Positions 45,590 through 54,551 of a stretch of 64,000 nucleotides of DNA are shown here, one piece after another. The notes under the pieces are model-generated. The model worked only from the letters and a program-made list of their open reading frames with translations, had not been told where the DNA came from and did not search any database. Source of the stretch: Enterococcus sp. ZJ1622 (GTDB lineage: Bacteria > Bacillota > Bacilli > Lactobacillales > Enterococcaceae); NCBI RefSeq assembly GCF_011038845.1, contig NZ_JAAKDW010000005.1, forward strand, positions 176,076 through 240,075. Direction: 5' to 3'. Within the stretch, counting starts at the first letter, position 1, and each line of letters opens with the position of its first letter. Position numbers and translations under genes: made by a program.

Positions 45590-45640
45590 AAAAATAGCTG
45601 ATCTCGATCGATCAAAGCTTTCTGATCGTCGAAACCAGCT
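45590..45640 (-). terminator. Terminator of cystine carrier operon
   Basis: AGCTG...CAGCT outer stem with an inner CGATCA/TGATCG pairing, followed by seven T on the minus strand. It ends the transcript of the carrier gene whose stop is at 45648. Confidence 0.75.
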
Positions 45641-45647
45641 AATTCAT

Positions 45648-47069
45648 CTATTCATCTCGATCATTTTTTTGAGAAATCGGTTGACTGAATGCTTCTTTAT
45701 CAAACGTGCCTTCCCATTTGTCGACCATGATCGCTGACACCATCGCACCAGCTACATTCAGCATGGTTCTACCCATATCGATGATCGGGTCGATCCCAAA
45801 AATCGCCCCAATGCTTGAGATCGTATGACCATAACCTAAGCCATTCAAGGTGACTGTTGCTGCCACAGTCGCAGTCCCCGGCACACCGGCAATCCCGATC
45901 GAACCAATAGTCACAACCATCACAACAAGGATGTAAAATGAAACATTCATTTCTGCTCCAACTGCAGATCCCATCAGTATACCTAGCATCGCTGGAAACA
46001 CACCGGCACAACCATTCATCCCGATGGCTGTCCCTAACGTTGCTACAAAATTCGAGGTTTCTTTAGAAACGCCCAGATCCTCTTCCAGTGTTTTCAAGGT
46101 GTATGGCAATGTCCCCACACTGGAGCGAGAAGAAAAGGCGAAAAGCAAAGTCGTAAACGCTTTTTTATAGAAAATGACCGGATTCACCCCCATTGCAAGC
46201 AAGAGGAGGATATAAACCACTAACATCAGCAAAACGCCTGTATAAAGCGCGGCAATGAAACTGATCATTCCCATGATCGATTGAAGCCCTCGAGAAATAA
46301 TGGTATTGCTCACTAAAGCAATCACCCCATAAGGCATCAATTTGATCACATTTGTCAGTACGGAATTGACCGTCACTTTCATCGAATCAAGAATCGTGAC
46401 GAAGGGAGCAACTTGTTCCGGCTTTTTCACTTGTAAAAATCGTATCGCACTAGCAAACATCGCGGCAATGATCACAACGGAAACGATACTTCCATTATCG
46501 CCCATCGCACTCAAAATATTGTTAGGGATAAGATTCAAAAAAAACTCCGGGAAACTCTGAGAAGCGATATTGCTCATATTTTCTAGTCGATCAGCAGCTA
46601 AGTCACCTGCAAAATCTGATCCATTCAGTTGAAAAAGTTTCACTACTGCGATCCCTAACAATGCAGATATCGCCGTCGTACCAAGAAGTGCGGCAAATGT
46701 TTTGCTAGTCAGGTGTTTCAACCGTTCGCCTTTCACTTCGATCACTACTTTGATAATGGATAAGAACACTACCGGAATCGCCAGCAATTGGACCAATTTC
46801 AAGAATCCTGTGCCGAATAAAGAATACCATGCAGAAATCTCTGTTCGTGCATAATCGATATAAACAGAATTTTCAGCACCAAGCCAGTCAATAAAAATGC
46901 CAATAATCAATCCGAGAAATAAAGCAACCATCATCCGTTTTGAAAAACTCGTTTTCTTGTCCTTCATGACCTTCATTCCATACAGTGAAACAATCAATAA
47001 AGCCAGTGCACTGAGCGTGAACAAACTGCTGATTTTCAAAAACTGTGTAAAAAAAGGCGCATCAATCAT
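45648..47069 (-). CDS. tcyP: L-cystine transporter, TcyP type (dicarboxylate/amino acid:cation symporter)
   Basis: A 473-residue symporter with about eight to nine membrane helices and two re-entrant loops. The SSRSSVGTLPYTLKTLEEDLGVSKETSNFVATLGTAIGMNGCAG segment and GIAGVPGTATVAATVTLNGLG (about 300-400) match TcyP. It is co-transcribed with the disulfide-reductase-like flavoprotein (12-bp gap), a plausible pair that imports cystine and reduces disulfides. RBS AAGGAGAGG. Serine or threonine carriers of the same superfamily are the alternative, but the neighbour favours cystine. Confidence 0.85.
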   Translation of the reverse strand: MIDAPFFTQFLKISSLFTLSALALLIVSLYGMKVMKDKKTSFSKRMMVALFLGLIIGIFIDWLGAENSVYIDYARTEISAWYSLFGTGFLKLVQLLAIPVVFLSIIKVVIEVKGERLKHLTSKTFAALLGTTAISALLGIAVVKLFQLNGSDFAGDLAADRLENMSNIASQSFPEFFLNLIPNNILSAMGDNGSIVSVVIIAAMFASAIRFLQVKKPEQVAPFVTILDSMKVTVNSVLTNVIKLMPYGVIALVSNTIISRGLQSIMGMISFIAALYTGVLLMLVVYILLLLAMGVNPVIFYKKAFTTLLFAFSSRSSVGTLPYTLKTLEEDLGVSKETSNFVATLGTAIGMNGCAGVFPAMLGILMGSAVGAEMNVSFYILVVMVVTIGSIGIAGVPGTATVAATVTLNGLGYGHTISSIGAIFGIDPIIDMGRTMLNVAGAMVSAIMVDKWEGTFDKEAFSQPISQKNDRDE

Positions 47070-47081
47070 GTTATCCTCTCC

Positions 47082-48416
47082 TTATTTTGCTGTATTTGCT
47101 GCGACATTGATGGCTTCCCATGTAGAGGAAAATGGCGGAGCATAGGCAAAGTCGACAAATCCCAGTTCTTTCGTGGTCAGCTTTCCATGGATCGCCGCAG
47201 CTAGGCCGGTCGCCCGAAGAACCGTCTCATTTTTTCCAAAGAGCTGTGCACCGTATAAAACAAAGCTTTTGGCGTCATAAACCAATTTGATCATTATTTT
47301 TTCCTGCACTGTATAATAATTCGAGTGGTTCGCTACCTCGATACAGGTCGTTTTACAATGAAAACCATATTGTTCTGCCATACGCTCTGTGAGTCCTGTG
47401 CTTGCCGCTTCATAAGCACCTGCTTTGATGGCACTGCTCCCCAAAGTACCTACGTATTTTTCCATCTCTGTTTCTGCCGCAACAAGATTGATGCCGACGA
47501 TCCTGCCCATTTTGTTCGCCCCTGTTGCCAATGGGAGATAATGATCTCCGAGTAGCCGGTGAGGAATAGAAGCACAATCTCCGGCTGCAAAAACATCTTT
47601 TTGTGAAGTCCTTCCGAATGGATCGATTCTGATCGCACCATTTTCTAATGTTTCAATGTCATTGCTCACCAATTCTGTATTTGGACGAAAACCAACTGCG
47701 AGAATCACTGCATCAGCAAGATAGTTTCCTTTATTCGTTTGGACAGAGACCACTTCTTCTTCACTCGTTTCGAAGTTATCCACGTGCTCTTCTAGATGGA
47801 TATGTATCCCTTCCTTTTCCATCGCTTCTTTCAGTTTTTCTGAAAATTCTGGATCAAAGGTCTGACTCATTATCGCCGGTTTTGCTTCGATGATTCGGAC
47901 GTCTGTTCCAAGACTTGCCAACCGATCAGCTACCTCTATACCGATGAAGCCACCTCCCACTACAACAATCTTACGATAATCCGTCAGTCGTTCTTTCAAC
48001 TCGCGTACGCGATCCAGCCGAGTGATCGTATACACATTTCCTGCATTTGCTCCATCGATTCTCGGGATGATCGGCTTTGCCCCAGTCGCTAACATCAGTT
48101 TGTCATAAGGGATCACTTTTTCTTCCTTCGTTTCTAACTCTCTGACATGTACTTGCTTGCTGGAAAAATCGATCTTGCTCGCTTGGCAGCCTAACAATAA
48201 ATGGATCCCAGCTTTTTTTATCTGTTCAGGGGTACGAGCGAACATTTCATTCTCATCTTCGAACTGCCCTCCTAAATAATACGGTAACCCGCATGCACCA
48301 AATGACACATAGTTTTCTTTTTCGATAACGGTTACATTTGCTGCTTTATTCATTCGTTTTGCTTTTGCAGCTGCACTCATCCCGGCAGCGATTCCACCAA
48401 TGATGACGATTTCCAA
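47082..48416 (-). CDS. CoA-disulfide reductase-like FAD/NAD(P) oxidoreductase
   Basis: A 444-residue flavoprotein. It has FAD-binding GGIAAGMSAAAKAKRMN at the N-terminus, the active-site segment SFGACGLPYYLGG (single Cys about residue 42), NAD(P)-binding VVVGGGFIGIEVADRLASLG, a second FAD motif DVFAAGDCA, and a dimerisation domain. The single redox Cys in FGACGLPYY is the mark of CoA-disulfide reductases, whereas water-forming NADH oxidases have a similar layout, so either activity is possible. The start is a TTG at 48414-48416 with AAAGGAGG upstream. Confidence 0.86.
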   Translation of the reverse strand: MEIVIIGGIAAGMSAAAKAKRMNKAANVTVIEKENYVSFGACGLPYYLGGQFEDENEMFARTPEQIKKAGIHLLLGCQASKIDFSSKQVHVRELETKEEKVIPYDKLMLATGAKPIIPRIDGANAGNVYTITRLDRVRELKERLTDYRKIVVVGGGFIGIEVADRLASLGTDVRIIEAKPAIMSQTFDPEFSEKLKEAMEKEGIHIHLEEHVDNFETSEEEVVSVQTNKGNYLADAVILAVGFRPNTELVSNDIETLENGAIRIDPFGRTSQKDVFAAGDCASIPHRLLGDHYLPLATGANKMGRIVGINLVAAETEMEKYVGTLGSSAIKAGAYEAASTGLTERMAEQYGFHCKTTCIEVANHSNYYTVQEKIMIKLVYDAKSFVLYGAQLFGKNETVLRATGLAAAIHGKLTTKELGFVDFAYAPPFSSTWEAINVAANTAK

Positions 48417-48485
48417 AAAAATCCCTCCTTTCGTCTGTTGTTTCGTGTTTACTCGTTCTAGGCAAAAGAAACCACTTACATTCAA

Positions 48486-48514
48486 AAATTATCACACTAA
48501 GAAAACGCAGTCAA
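48486..48514 (-). promoter_or_regulatory. Promoter of cystine/disulfide-reductase operon
   Basis: TTGACT (48509-48514 on the minus strand), a 17-bp spacer and TAATTT (48486-48491). It lies about 70 bp upstream of the TTG start. Confidence 0.55.
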
Positions 48515-48580
48515 TCTATAATCTACGTTTTTTAATTTCCGTTTAATCTTTATCAAACAAGACACAAATAAAAACAAAAC

Positions 48581-48595
48581 GTTATTTAAAATAAC
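48581..48595. promoter_or_regulatory. 15-bp palindrome between promoter and signal peptidase terminator
   Basis: GTTATTTAAAATAAC: arms GTTATTT and AAATAAC around one A. It lies about 65 bp upstream of the -35 element. A regulator site is possible; the AT-rich context allows chance. Confidence 0.3.
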
Positions 48596-48607
48596 TTAAA
48601 TACAAAT

Positions 48608-48640
48608 AAAACAGCTGGTTGATTGTTCCAACTGTTTTAT
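48608..48640 (-). terminator. Terminator after signal peptidase gene
   Basis: AAAACAGCTGG and CCAACTGTTTT form a stem with one mismatch around TTGATTGTT; T-rich sequence follows on the minus strand. Confidence 0.75.
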
Positions 48641-48657
48641 TTCTTCGTATTCTTTGA

Positions 48658-49170
48658 TTAAAAATACTGCAGTAAATAAGCAAACCAGAGTTTACCTGTC
48701 AACTGCTCCATAGCGATTGGTCCGAACTCACGACTATCTCTGGAATTCAGACGATTGTCTCCTAGCACAAAAAAATGATTTTCTGGTATAATTATGTTTT
48801 TTTCAGTTCGTTCTCCCAGAAAATCGGCTGATTCTGGATAGGCGATCAGATATGATTCGCTGACTGCTTTTCCATTGATTGTCACCAGATTTCTTGAAAA
48901 ACAGAGTTCATCACCTGGAAGTCCAATGACCCGTTTGATGTAGTTTCTCTCACCGGCAGTGAACGTCACGATGTCCCCGTAATCGATCGTATAGCCTTGC
49001 TTAAGGACGAATGCCCGACTTCCTGGGCTTAGCGTCGGCTGCATAGAACGACCTTCCACTTTGACTGGATGGACAAAAAAGAAACGTCCACCTAAAACTA
49101 ATACAGCAAGCACATACCAAAACAGATATCGGTTGATTTGGATAATGTTCCCTACTTTTCTTTTTCCCAT
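48658..49170 (-). CDS. Signal peptidase I
   Basis: A membrane serine protease of about 170 residues that removes signal peptides from exported proteins. It has one N-terminal membrane helix (YLFWYVLAVLVLGGRFFF), the catalytic serine in VEGRSMQPTLSPG (about residue 45), the general-base lysine in NYIKRVIGLPGD (about 83), and a VLGDNRLNSRDSREFGPI box near the C-terminus. It fits the Gram-positive SipS/SipT type. RBS GGAGAG precedes the ATG at 49168-49170. An in-frame start 33 bp upstream lacks a good RBS. Many WxL proteins nearby are plausible substrates. Confidence 0.92.
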   Translation of the reverse strand: MGKRKVGNIIQINRYLFWYVLAVLVLGGRFFFVHPVKVEGRSMQPTLSPGSRAFVLKQGYTIDYGDIVTFTAGERNYIKRVIGLPGDELCFSRNLVTINGKAVSESYLIAYPESADFLGERTEKNIIIPENHFFVLGDNRLNSRDSREFGPIAMEQLTGKLWFAYLLQYF

Positions 49171-49302
49171 TCGGCTTATCTCTCCTCTTTTATAAGAAGC
49201 CACAGATATATGTCCATTTTTATAATCAGCTTAACATAATCCAATGAAAAAAAATCAACTCAATTTATGTATACCCTTAGACAAAATATAAATTTTTATG
49301 GT

Positions 49303-49674
49303 TCAAAGAAACGTTTTCCCCTCTGCTAGGATCTGATCATAATTCGTGATTTTTTTCTGTAGACGATCCAGACATTCTTGCATCTCTTTGATTTTTTCTG
49401 TCAAGATCTCCTTTTCACCGACCAGCAGATTCCGGCGCGCTCCTATCGTCTTGTCTCCTTCACTGAACAAGCGGTTGTATTCGATCAGCGATTCAATGGA
49501 TAACCCTGCATTTCGCATACAGATCGTAAAATCGACGCGTTTCAGATCTTCTTCTGTGTAGTCACGGATACCGCCTTTCGTCCGATGAACTGGAGGGATC
49601 AGCCCGATCCGTTCGTAATAGCGCAAAGTATCTGCTGAAATCCCTTTTTCTTCACTTACTTGCTTGATATTCAT
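49303..49674 (-). CDS. MerR family regulator, AdhR-like (Cys52)
   Basis: A regulator of about 123 residues with a MerR helix-turn-helix (ISADTLRYYERIGLIPP) and a coiled-coil helix. Counting from the ATG at 49672-49674, a cysteine at residue 52 in DFTICMRNAGLSIESL aligns with the reactive Cys52 of Bacillus AdhR, which senses aldehydes such as methylglyoxal or formaldehyde. This is why I chose this start over the earlier ATGs at 49677 and 49686. The target gene is unknown; no aldehyde-detoxifying enzyme lies adjacent. Confidence 0.85.
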   Translation of the reverse strand: MNIKQVSEEKGISADTLRYYERIGLIPPVHRTKGGIRDYTEEDLKRVDFTICMRNAGLSIESLIEYNRLFSEGDKTIGARRNLLVGEKEILTEKIKEMQECLDRLQKKITNYDQILAEGKTFL

Positions 49675-49916
49675 CATTCCACCCATTTCTGTTATTCATT
49701 AGCCGAGATAAGTATACTCCAAAAAAAGAAGTCATGAAAGCTAGGTTTTAACAGATATAAAATAAAAGGATGGCGGCTGTTCATGTTCCAGTGCGATTCT
49801 CTCGGATATTTGCTGAATGTAAAAAAAGAAAGAAAAAAGAAAAGCAATACTTCTTTTTTTCTATTTTCATTCGCATAAACTAGAACTGAAAGCAAACTTG
49901 AAAGGAGAAATCCATC

Positions 49917-50117
49917 ATGAAAAAGAAGTTGGTTCAACGCCGCTGGTCTTTAGTTGTCGCTATTTTACTTACGATTGGCGGGTTTTATTATTTGATGGCG
50001 GGAGAGCGAACTTCTGCTGAGATCATCGTTCCTGCTTATCAGCTGGGCAAAATCATCGTTACAGTCTTAGTTCCACTGTTTTTTTATGTCTTTGCTTTTT
50101 TTCCGGATAAGAATTAG
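49917..50117 (+). CDS. Small hydrophobic membrane protein
   Basis: A 66-residue protein with two membrane helices (about 10-28 and 45-62), an ATG behind AAAGGAG (spacing about 8) and a terminator after it. One of the few plus-strand genes. No family is recognised. It is divergent from the MerR regulator across about 240 bp and could be its target, but the spacer shows no clear MerR-type promoter with a long spacer that I can confirm. Confidence 0.7.
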   Translation: MKKKLVQRRWSLVVAILLTIGGFYYLMAGERTSAEIIVPAYQLGKIIVTVLVPLFFYVFAFFPDKN

Positions 50118-50177
50118 TTTTTTCTTGGATAAGTTGTGAGAAGTTGTTTTTCGGATGCATACGAAGCATAAAAAAAC

Positions 50178-50250
50178 GTAGTCGCATAGCTGGTTTCTAA
50201 AAGTGAGCTGCTCGACTTTTCCAGCATCGCTACGCGGCTACTGCTTTTTT
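50178..50250. terminator. Long bidirectional hairpin between 49917 gene and second WxL operon
   Basis: GTAGTCGCATAGC (50178-50190) pairs with GCTACGCGGCTAC (50229-50241) with a mismatch and a G-T pair, and an inner AAAAGTGAG...CTCGACTTTT stem (199-220) stacks on it. A run of A on the left and of T on the right suit termination in both directions. Confidence 0.75.
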
Positions 50251-50276
50251 ATTCTAGATAATTACACAAGAATTAC

Positions 50277-52361
50277 TTACACAGGCGCATCTTCCAGAGT
50301 CCAGACTAAGGTTCCCTCATAAGAGCCAGATTCATCTGAAGGATGGAGTTTCAACTGGATTTTATCGGGAGAATCTAGCTGTGCATTTCCCGATCCTTCC
50401 CAAATCGACTGGTCAGCATCAGTCAATATAGTAGTCTTTCCTTGGATAACAAATTCCAGCGGACTTAATTGGAAGTTCCTAGTATTTGTCAGTGGTTTTT
50501 CTTCTCTTACTTTTATTGTCCATTTGCTTGGGGCGGACTGATCTATTGCTTCGATCTGTATTTCTTTTTGATTGGTTGCCTCGATTTCTTTTTCATTGGC
50601 AGGAATTTCTTGCACCCCGAAGTTCAATCGTTCCGGCAGCAGCAGTTTAGGGCTGTGGTCAATAAGGATACGTCTTTTTTCTTCTTGCGACTGACGCCCC
50701 AGATCACTTTTCAGATAAAAAGAAACTTCGTGTCCGATCCATTCATCTGGTACACGGAAATCCAGATGACCTTCTGCCTGTGTCTCTTCGTTATCATAAC
50801 TTTTGATTTCTTGTTCCTGACCATGACATTTTGCAAACAAATGGACTGGCTCTCGCTCCTCATGAGAAAATGAAAAATCTAGTTTTGCTTTCTTTGAAAA
50901 ACGTGAGATGATCCAGGGATTTTCCTTGTTTTTCAGCACAAAAGTCAAAGGAAGAATGCGCCGATACCGATGCATGATCGTCTGCTCTTTCGGAAGAAAC
51001 TGTCCTTGATCTGCATTTTTTTCATTTTTCAGCGGAATATAGCCAGGGATGTCTGGATACTCCTCGGTAAAATCAAAGGCAGTAGTCAAGACCCCATTCT
51101 TTTCTACTGGACTTAGTAATGAATTTTTTTCTTCATCTTCAAATATTACTTTTGCTTTCCCCATATAATTCACTAAAGTTTGTCCACTTGTTTCATCAAT
51201 GGATCGTCCATCCAACATCGTTTGTACACGAAACGGTAAAGTCAGCTGTCCTGCAGAAATCTGTGCTTCATCGACTGGATGCTGGTCCCCTATCCATTTC
51301 AAATAGACATGATACTGTAATACTGTATCGTACAAACGCCCATCAGATGGATCTTTAGCAGAGATTACAAGGTTCTCCTCTCTACTCTCGCTAGTGAAAA
51401 GATCAGTCAGATCATCTCCATTGAAATTCGTTACTTTTATCTTTTCAGGCATGTATTGTCTAGTTTGCTCAATTTGTGCTAGATGAAAAGAAACCTGTAC
51501 CGCCGTAGCTTTTTTCCATTGGCTTACATCGGGAATCGTTTGATATGCTTTTACGTAGACACCTTGATCCGCTGTTTCGAAAGTCGAATCTTCCGCATAG
51601 GCTGGCGGAAATTCCGGTTTAGCTAAAAACTCAGTCCGATAATCGATAGAAGAAGGCGTACTGTCATTATTGTGGACCATAAACATGATTTTCGAGATCG
51701 GATTTGTTGCTATTTCAAAATTCTGTCTTGGATCATACCACGGAATGCCCACTGTCACATTTTTATAGTACCCCCAATAATCATCTCCTCCACCATCCCA
51801 GATATCATAAAGGATATTGGTAGGATTGTTTGCATACAGATATTTGATTACTGTACTAGGTTTTTGAAATCCAATGTATTTGTTGTGGTTCATTCCATAA
51901 TAATTAAAAGCTGTTTCGACCGTCATCGGCTTTCCTTGACTATCCAAAAAATCATATGTCACGACCATTTCACCTGAGATCTCAATACTTAGAAAATAAT
52001 CTTTGGTAAAGTATATTGAACCTCCATCTAAGTTGCTCTTATTTCTTTTGAGTGTTACTTTCAGATTTACTTCCTTCCCCTTATAGAACCCTACTTTTTT
52101 GATCAATGCACTACTGACACTAGTTTGTCTGTCGACCGTGATGATATCTGATTTCACATTCCCTTCGATCGGTTCGACAGTTGTCTGTTCACCATATCGC
52201 ATGAGAAACGTATTTTCAGCCGGCGTCGACGTTTGGTTCGTCCATCGGAAATATCCTAGATCTGTGAGTGGTCGAAGCGCTGCATCTGCTTTTACAGGCG
52301 TCAAACAAGAAATCCCCAACCATACGAAGGCCAAAAGAAGGACTTGACTGAACTTACCCAT
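50277..52361 (-). CDS. Large WxL-domain surface protein with MucBP-like domain (CscC-like)
   Basis: About 694 residues. Signal peptide (1-25, ending VKADA), a large beta-rich N-terminal domain (LGYFRWTNQ, DYYWGYYKNVTVGIPWYDPRQNF, about 30-260), further beta domains, a MucBP-like module near 410-475 (KVIFEDEEKNSLLSP ... YPDIPGYIPLKN), and the C-terminal WxL domain ending LVWTLEDAPV. The second ATG at 52359-52361, seven bases after GGAGGG, is the chosen start. Last gene of the second WxL operon. Such proteins have been linked to binding of extracellular matrix or mucus in enterococci. Confidence 0.88.
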   Translation of the reverse strand: MGKFSQVLLLAFVWLGISCLTPVKADAALRPLTDLGYFRWTNQTSTPAENTFLMRYGEQTTVEPIEGNVKSDIITVDRQTSVSSALIKKVGFYKGKEVNLKVTLKRNKSNLDGGSIYFTKDYFLSIEISGEMVVTYDFLDSQGKPMTVETAFNYYGMNHNKYIGFQKPSTVIKYLYANNPTNILYDIWDGGGDDYWGYYKNVTVGIPWYDPRQNFEIATNPISKIMFMVHNNDSTPSSIDYRTEFLAKPEFPPAYAEDSTFETADQGVYVKAYQTIPDVSQWKKATAVQVSFHLAQIEQTRQYMPEKIKVTNFNGDDLTDLFTSESREENLVISAKDPSDGRLYDTVLQYHVYLKWIGDQHPVDEAQISAGQLTLPFRVQTMLDGRSIDETSGQTLVNYMGKAKVIFEDEEKNSLLSPVEKNGVLTTAFDFTEEYPDIPGYIPLKNEKNADQGQFLPKEQTIMHRYRRILPLTFVLKNKENPWIISRFSKKAKLDFSFSHEEREPVHLFAKCHGQEQEIKSYDNEETQAEGHLDFRVPDEWIGHEVSFYLKSDLGRQSQEEKRRILIDHSPKLLLPERLNFGVQEIPANEKEIEATNQKEIQIEAIDQSAPSKWTIKVREEKPLTNTRNFQLSPLEFVIQGKTTILTDADQSIWEGSGNAQLDSPDKIQLKLHPSDESGSYEGTLVWTLEDAPV

Positions 52362-52680
52362 ATTCATCCCTCCTTCGTGAACGAACATTTCTAGCGGAAT
52401 AAAAAACGCCAACTATCACTACGACACAGATTCCTGAGAACATAAATTGCTGATGTGTTTCTGCCGTTTTTGGCAAAGCTTGTTCCTCTGTCTCAGTAGA
52501 GGATTCTTTAAACGGTTGGTCTTCTGCTATTTCCACTTTATTCATCGGAACAAGGACAGGTTTGTTTGCTGGATAGAAAGTAATCCCTACTTCGCTAGTT
52601 GTTTGTTCCTCTGCCAAAGCATGGATTGGGAATGAGCACGCAAAGAAAAGCAGTCCGATCCATGCAGCTACTCGATTCAT
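52354..52680 (-). CDS. Small sortase-anchored protein (LPKTA motif)
   Basis: A 108-residue protein with a signal peptide ending HALAE, the GITFYP strand motif shared by the three small anchored proteins of this window, a Glu/Thr-rich stretch (SSTETEEQA), the sorting signal LPKTAE, a membrane helix and RSRRRDEYG tail. Ala replaces the motif's Gly. It overlaps the start of the large WxL gene by a few bases. RBS GGAGG. It corresponds in place and layout to CscD-type proteins. Confidence 0.82.
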   Translation of the reverse strand: MNRVAAWIGLLFFACSFPIHALAEEQTTSEVGITFYPANKPVLVPMNKVEIAEDQPFKESSTETEEQALPKTAETHQQFMFSGICVVVIVGVFYSARNVRSRRRDEYG

Positions 52681-52696
52681 TTGACCGCCTCCATTC

Positions 52697-53734
52697 TCAA
52701 TTTCTTTCTTTCCTCAGACGTGAAATATACCAGATCAATCCTAAAATAATGAGTAAAAACAAACCGATCAATAGATACATCAATGTGTTGGATGTCTTCG
52801 TTTCTTTCTTCACTTTTACTGCTTCTTTATTTAATTTTTCATCATTTCCTGCAATTTTGAATTCCTTCTTGAGTTGCCATTCTTTTCCTGAAGTATCTGT
52901 CAGCTGGATCGTCAATTCATACGTTCCCTTTTTCAACGGTTCATCTTCCCAATTGATTGGTAACTTGAATTTGCTTCTAGGAGCAATAGTTATCGTTTTT
53001 GATACTTTGTGCAAGCTTTCCGACTGTCTTTTTTTTGTCACTTCAGCTTCCATCTTCAGTTGGCTCATGAGTATCGGCTGTGGATTTTCTAAAGTAGCAA
53101 ATACAGTCAAATAGCCATTTGCCAGTCCAGGCTGGACGTTTGTCAAAGAGAATGAGGGCTCAATTTTCTTATCATTACAGGTCAGCTTGGCCCCGATTGT
53201 ATACGCAAATTTATTCGTCAAAGCGAATCCTGACGTTTTTTTATTTTGTCCTTTCTCATTTTCATAGCAATAAAATCCGCCTAATACCGTACCATCGAAT
53301 CCTTTCTCCGGAATAGTTAGTTGAAAGATGACTTGCTTCTCTTCGCTCGGCGCCAACATAACTGTTTGCGGTTGAGAGACTATCTCTTCAAAAGACGGAC
53401 TTCCTAATAGCTTTTCACCGTGTTTGGAATAATCCAATACACCATTTTGATTGGTGACTGCGTTGTTTGCTTCCACTTTGACTTCAATTTGTTTCTCACT
53501 TGTATTTCTTAGCTGGATCGCCAGCTCTTGCTTTGCACCCGGCTGTACGTTCAAGTCATAGTAACTCGCATCTGAAACCTGATTGTCAGGTAATATTGCT
53601 TCTGCATCAAAGGAAACTTTGTTTTGTTCTGCTTCTGCTCGAGCAGGAGAACTGAATAATACTAACAGAAGCAAGCTGCTAAAAAAGACAGGAAAGCAGT
53701 ATCCCCATCTCCTTGCTAATTCATGCAGGTGCAT
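52697..53734 (-). CDS. DUF916/DUF3324 membrane protein (CscA-like)
   Basis: A 345-residue homologue of the protein at 41620-42636. Signal peptide (about residues 10-33), YYDLNVQPGAKQELAIQLRN (DUF916), TNKFAYTIGAKLTC and VQPGLANGYLTVFATLENPQPILMSQ (DUF3324), a C-terminal helix (LMYLLIGLFLLIILGLIWYIS) with basic tail. Its first codons overlap the end of the WxL gene upstream by 14 bp. It probably places the WxL proteins of this cluster at the envelope. Confidence 0.86.
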   Translation of the reverse strand: MHLHELARRWGYCFPVFFSSLLLLVLFSSPARAEAEQNKVSFDAEAILPDNQVSDASYYDLNVQPGAKQELAIQLRNTSEKQIEVKVEANNAVTNQNGVLDYSKHGEKLLGSPSFEEIVSQPQTVMLAPSEEKQVIFQLTIPEKGFDGTVLGGFYCYENEKGQNKKTSGFALTNKFAYTIGAKLTCNDKKIEPSFSLTNVQPGLANGYLTVFATLENPQPILMSQLKMEAEVTKKRQSESLHKVSKTITIAPRSKFKLPINWEDEPLKKGTYELTIQLTDTSGKEWQLKKEFKIAGNDEKLNKEAVKVKKETKTSNTLMYLLIGLFLLIILGLIWYISRLRKERN

Positions 53735-54419
53735 CAGACAACATCCAAGTCAGCTCTGCGGTATAGCTTTGCGCTTCTACTCCTGCTCGTGGTACGTGAA
53801 GCTTCACCTGTTCATTGTTCCCGTCTGTACCTTCAAAAACAGCGGCAAAGGCTCCTGCTCCTTGCCCTTCTTTTGCCAGCATGATCATTTGCGGATCCTT
53901 GTTTAATGTATAAGTACCATCTGTTCCCTCAGCTAAAGTCGGTGCTTCGGACTGATTGTTTTTTGTAGTGACTTTTCCATTAGTGAGTGATAATTGGGCA
54001 CCTTTCAATTCATGTTTATTTTCAGTACCGATAAATGGAGAGATAGAGACACTTAACGACCAGCCTTTTGCCCCGCCTCGTGTATCGTTGACTTGCACAT
54101 GTGGTTTTTTGTTAAGCGCGAAGTAATCAGCATCACCTTGTTTGATTTCTTGCTGTCCGAATGTGATATTAGAAGCGTACGGGATAGATAAAGAACCGAC
54201 ATCCCCAGTACCTGAGTTATCATCATGTGTGTCGTCCGGCACGATTGGTTCAACGTCTCCTCCAGAGCCAGGCTTCAATATGATATCTGTTGTTGTATTT
54301 GTCTTATTTGTATTCGCTGTACCATTCTGATTTCCCGAATCTTCTGCAAACACACTTGTTCCTGATACGCTTAGCGCCAGCAAACTTAGCGTGGCTGTTG
54401 CAACTACTTGCTTTTTCAT
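53721..54419 (-). CDS. Small WxL-domain surface protein
   Basis: A protein of about 232 residues with signal peptide (ending SVFAEDS), an Asn/Thr-rich spacer, a Gly-Asp-rich linker (PIVPDDTHDDNSGTGD), and a WxL domain: FGQQEI, AKGWSLSVSI and C-terminal LTWMLSDAPA (WML). RBS TTAGGAGG precedes the ATG at 54417-54419. First gene of the second WxL operon, downstream of the Mga-like regulator gene, with an inverted repeat in between. Confidence 0.9.
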   Translation of the reverse strand: MKKQVVATATLSLLALSVSGTSVFAEDSGNQNGTANTNKTNTTTDIILKPGSGGDVEPIVPDDTHDDNSGTGDVGSLSIPYASNITFGQQEIKQGDADYFALNKKPHVQVNDTRGGAKGWSLSVSISPFIGTENKHELKGAQLSLTNGKVTTKNNQSEAPTLAEGTDGTYTLNKDPQMIMLAKEGQGAGAFAAVFEGTDGNNEQVKLHVPRAGVEAQSYTAELTWMLSDAPA

Positions 54420-54467
54420 TTTAAAATCCCTCCTAAATAATAATTGGTATAAATCAACCAACGCTAA

Positions 54468-54504
54468 TTTTTACACGCGTGTCCCCCTTTTTCTAGTGTA
54501 AAAA
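54468..54504. promoter_or_regulatory. Inverted repeats upstream of second WxL operon
   Basis: TTTTTACAC (54468-54476) and GTGTAAAAA (54496-54504) are inverted repeats, and ACACGCGTGT (54473-54482) is a perfect palindrome within. This lies 50-85 bp upstream of the first WxL gene and could be the site of the Mga-like regulator; the protein that binds is not known. Confidence 0.4.
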
Positions 54505-54551
54505 AATTCCTTATCGTAGAAAAAAATTAATAATAAAGACGTCAAAATGTA

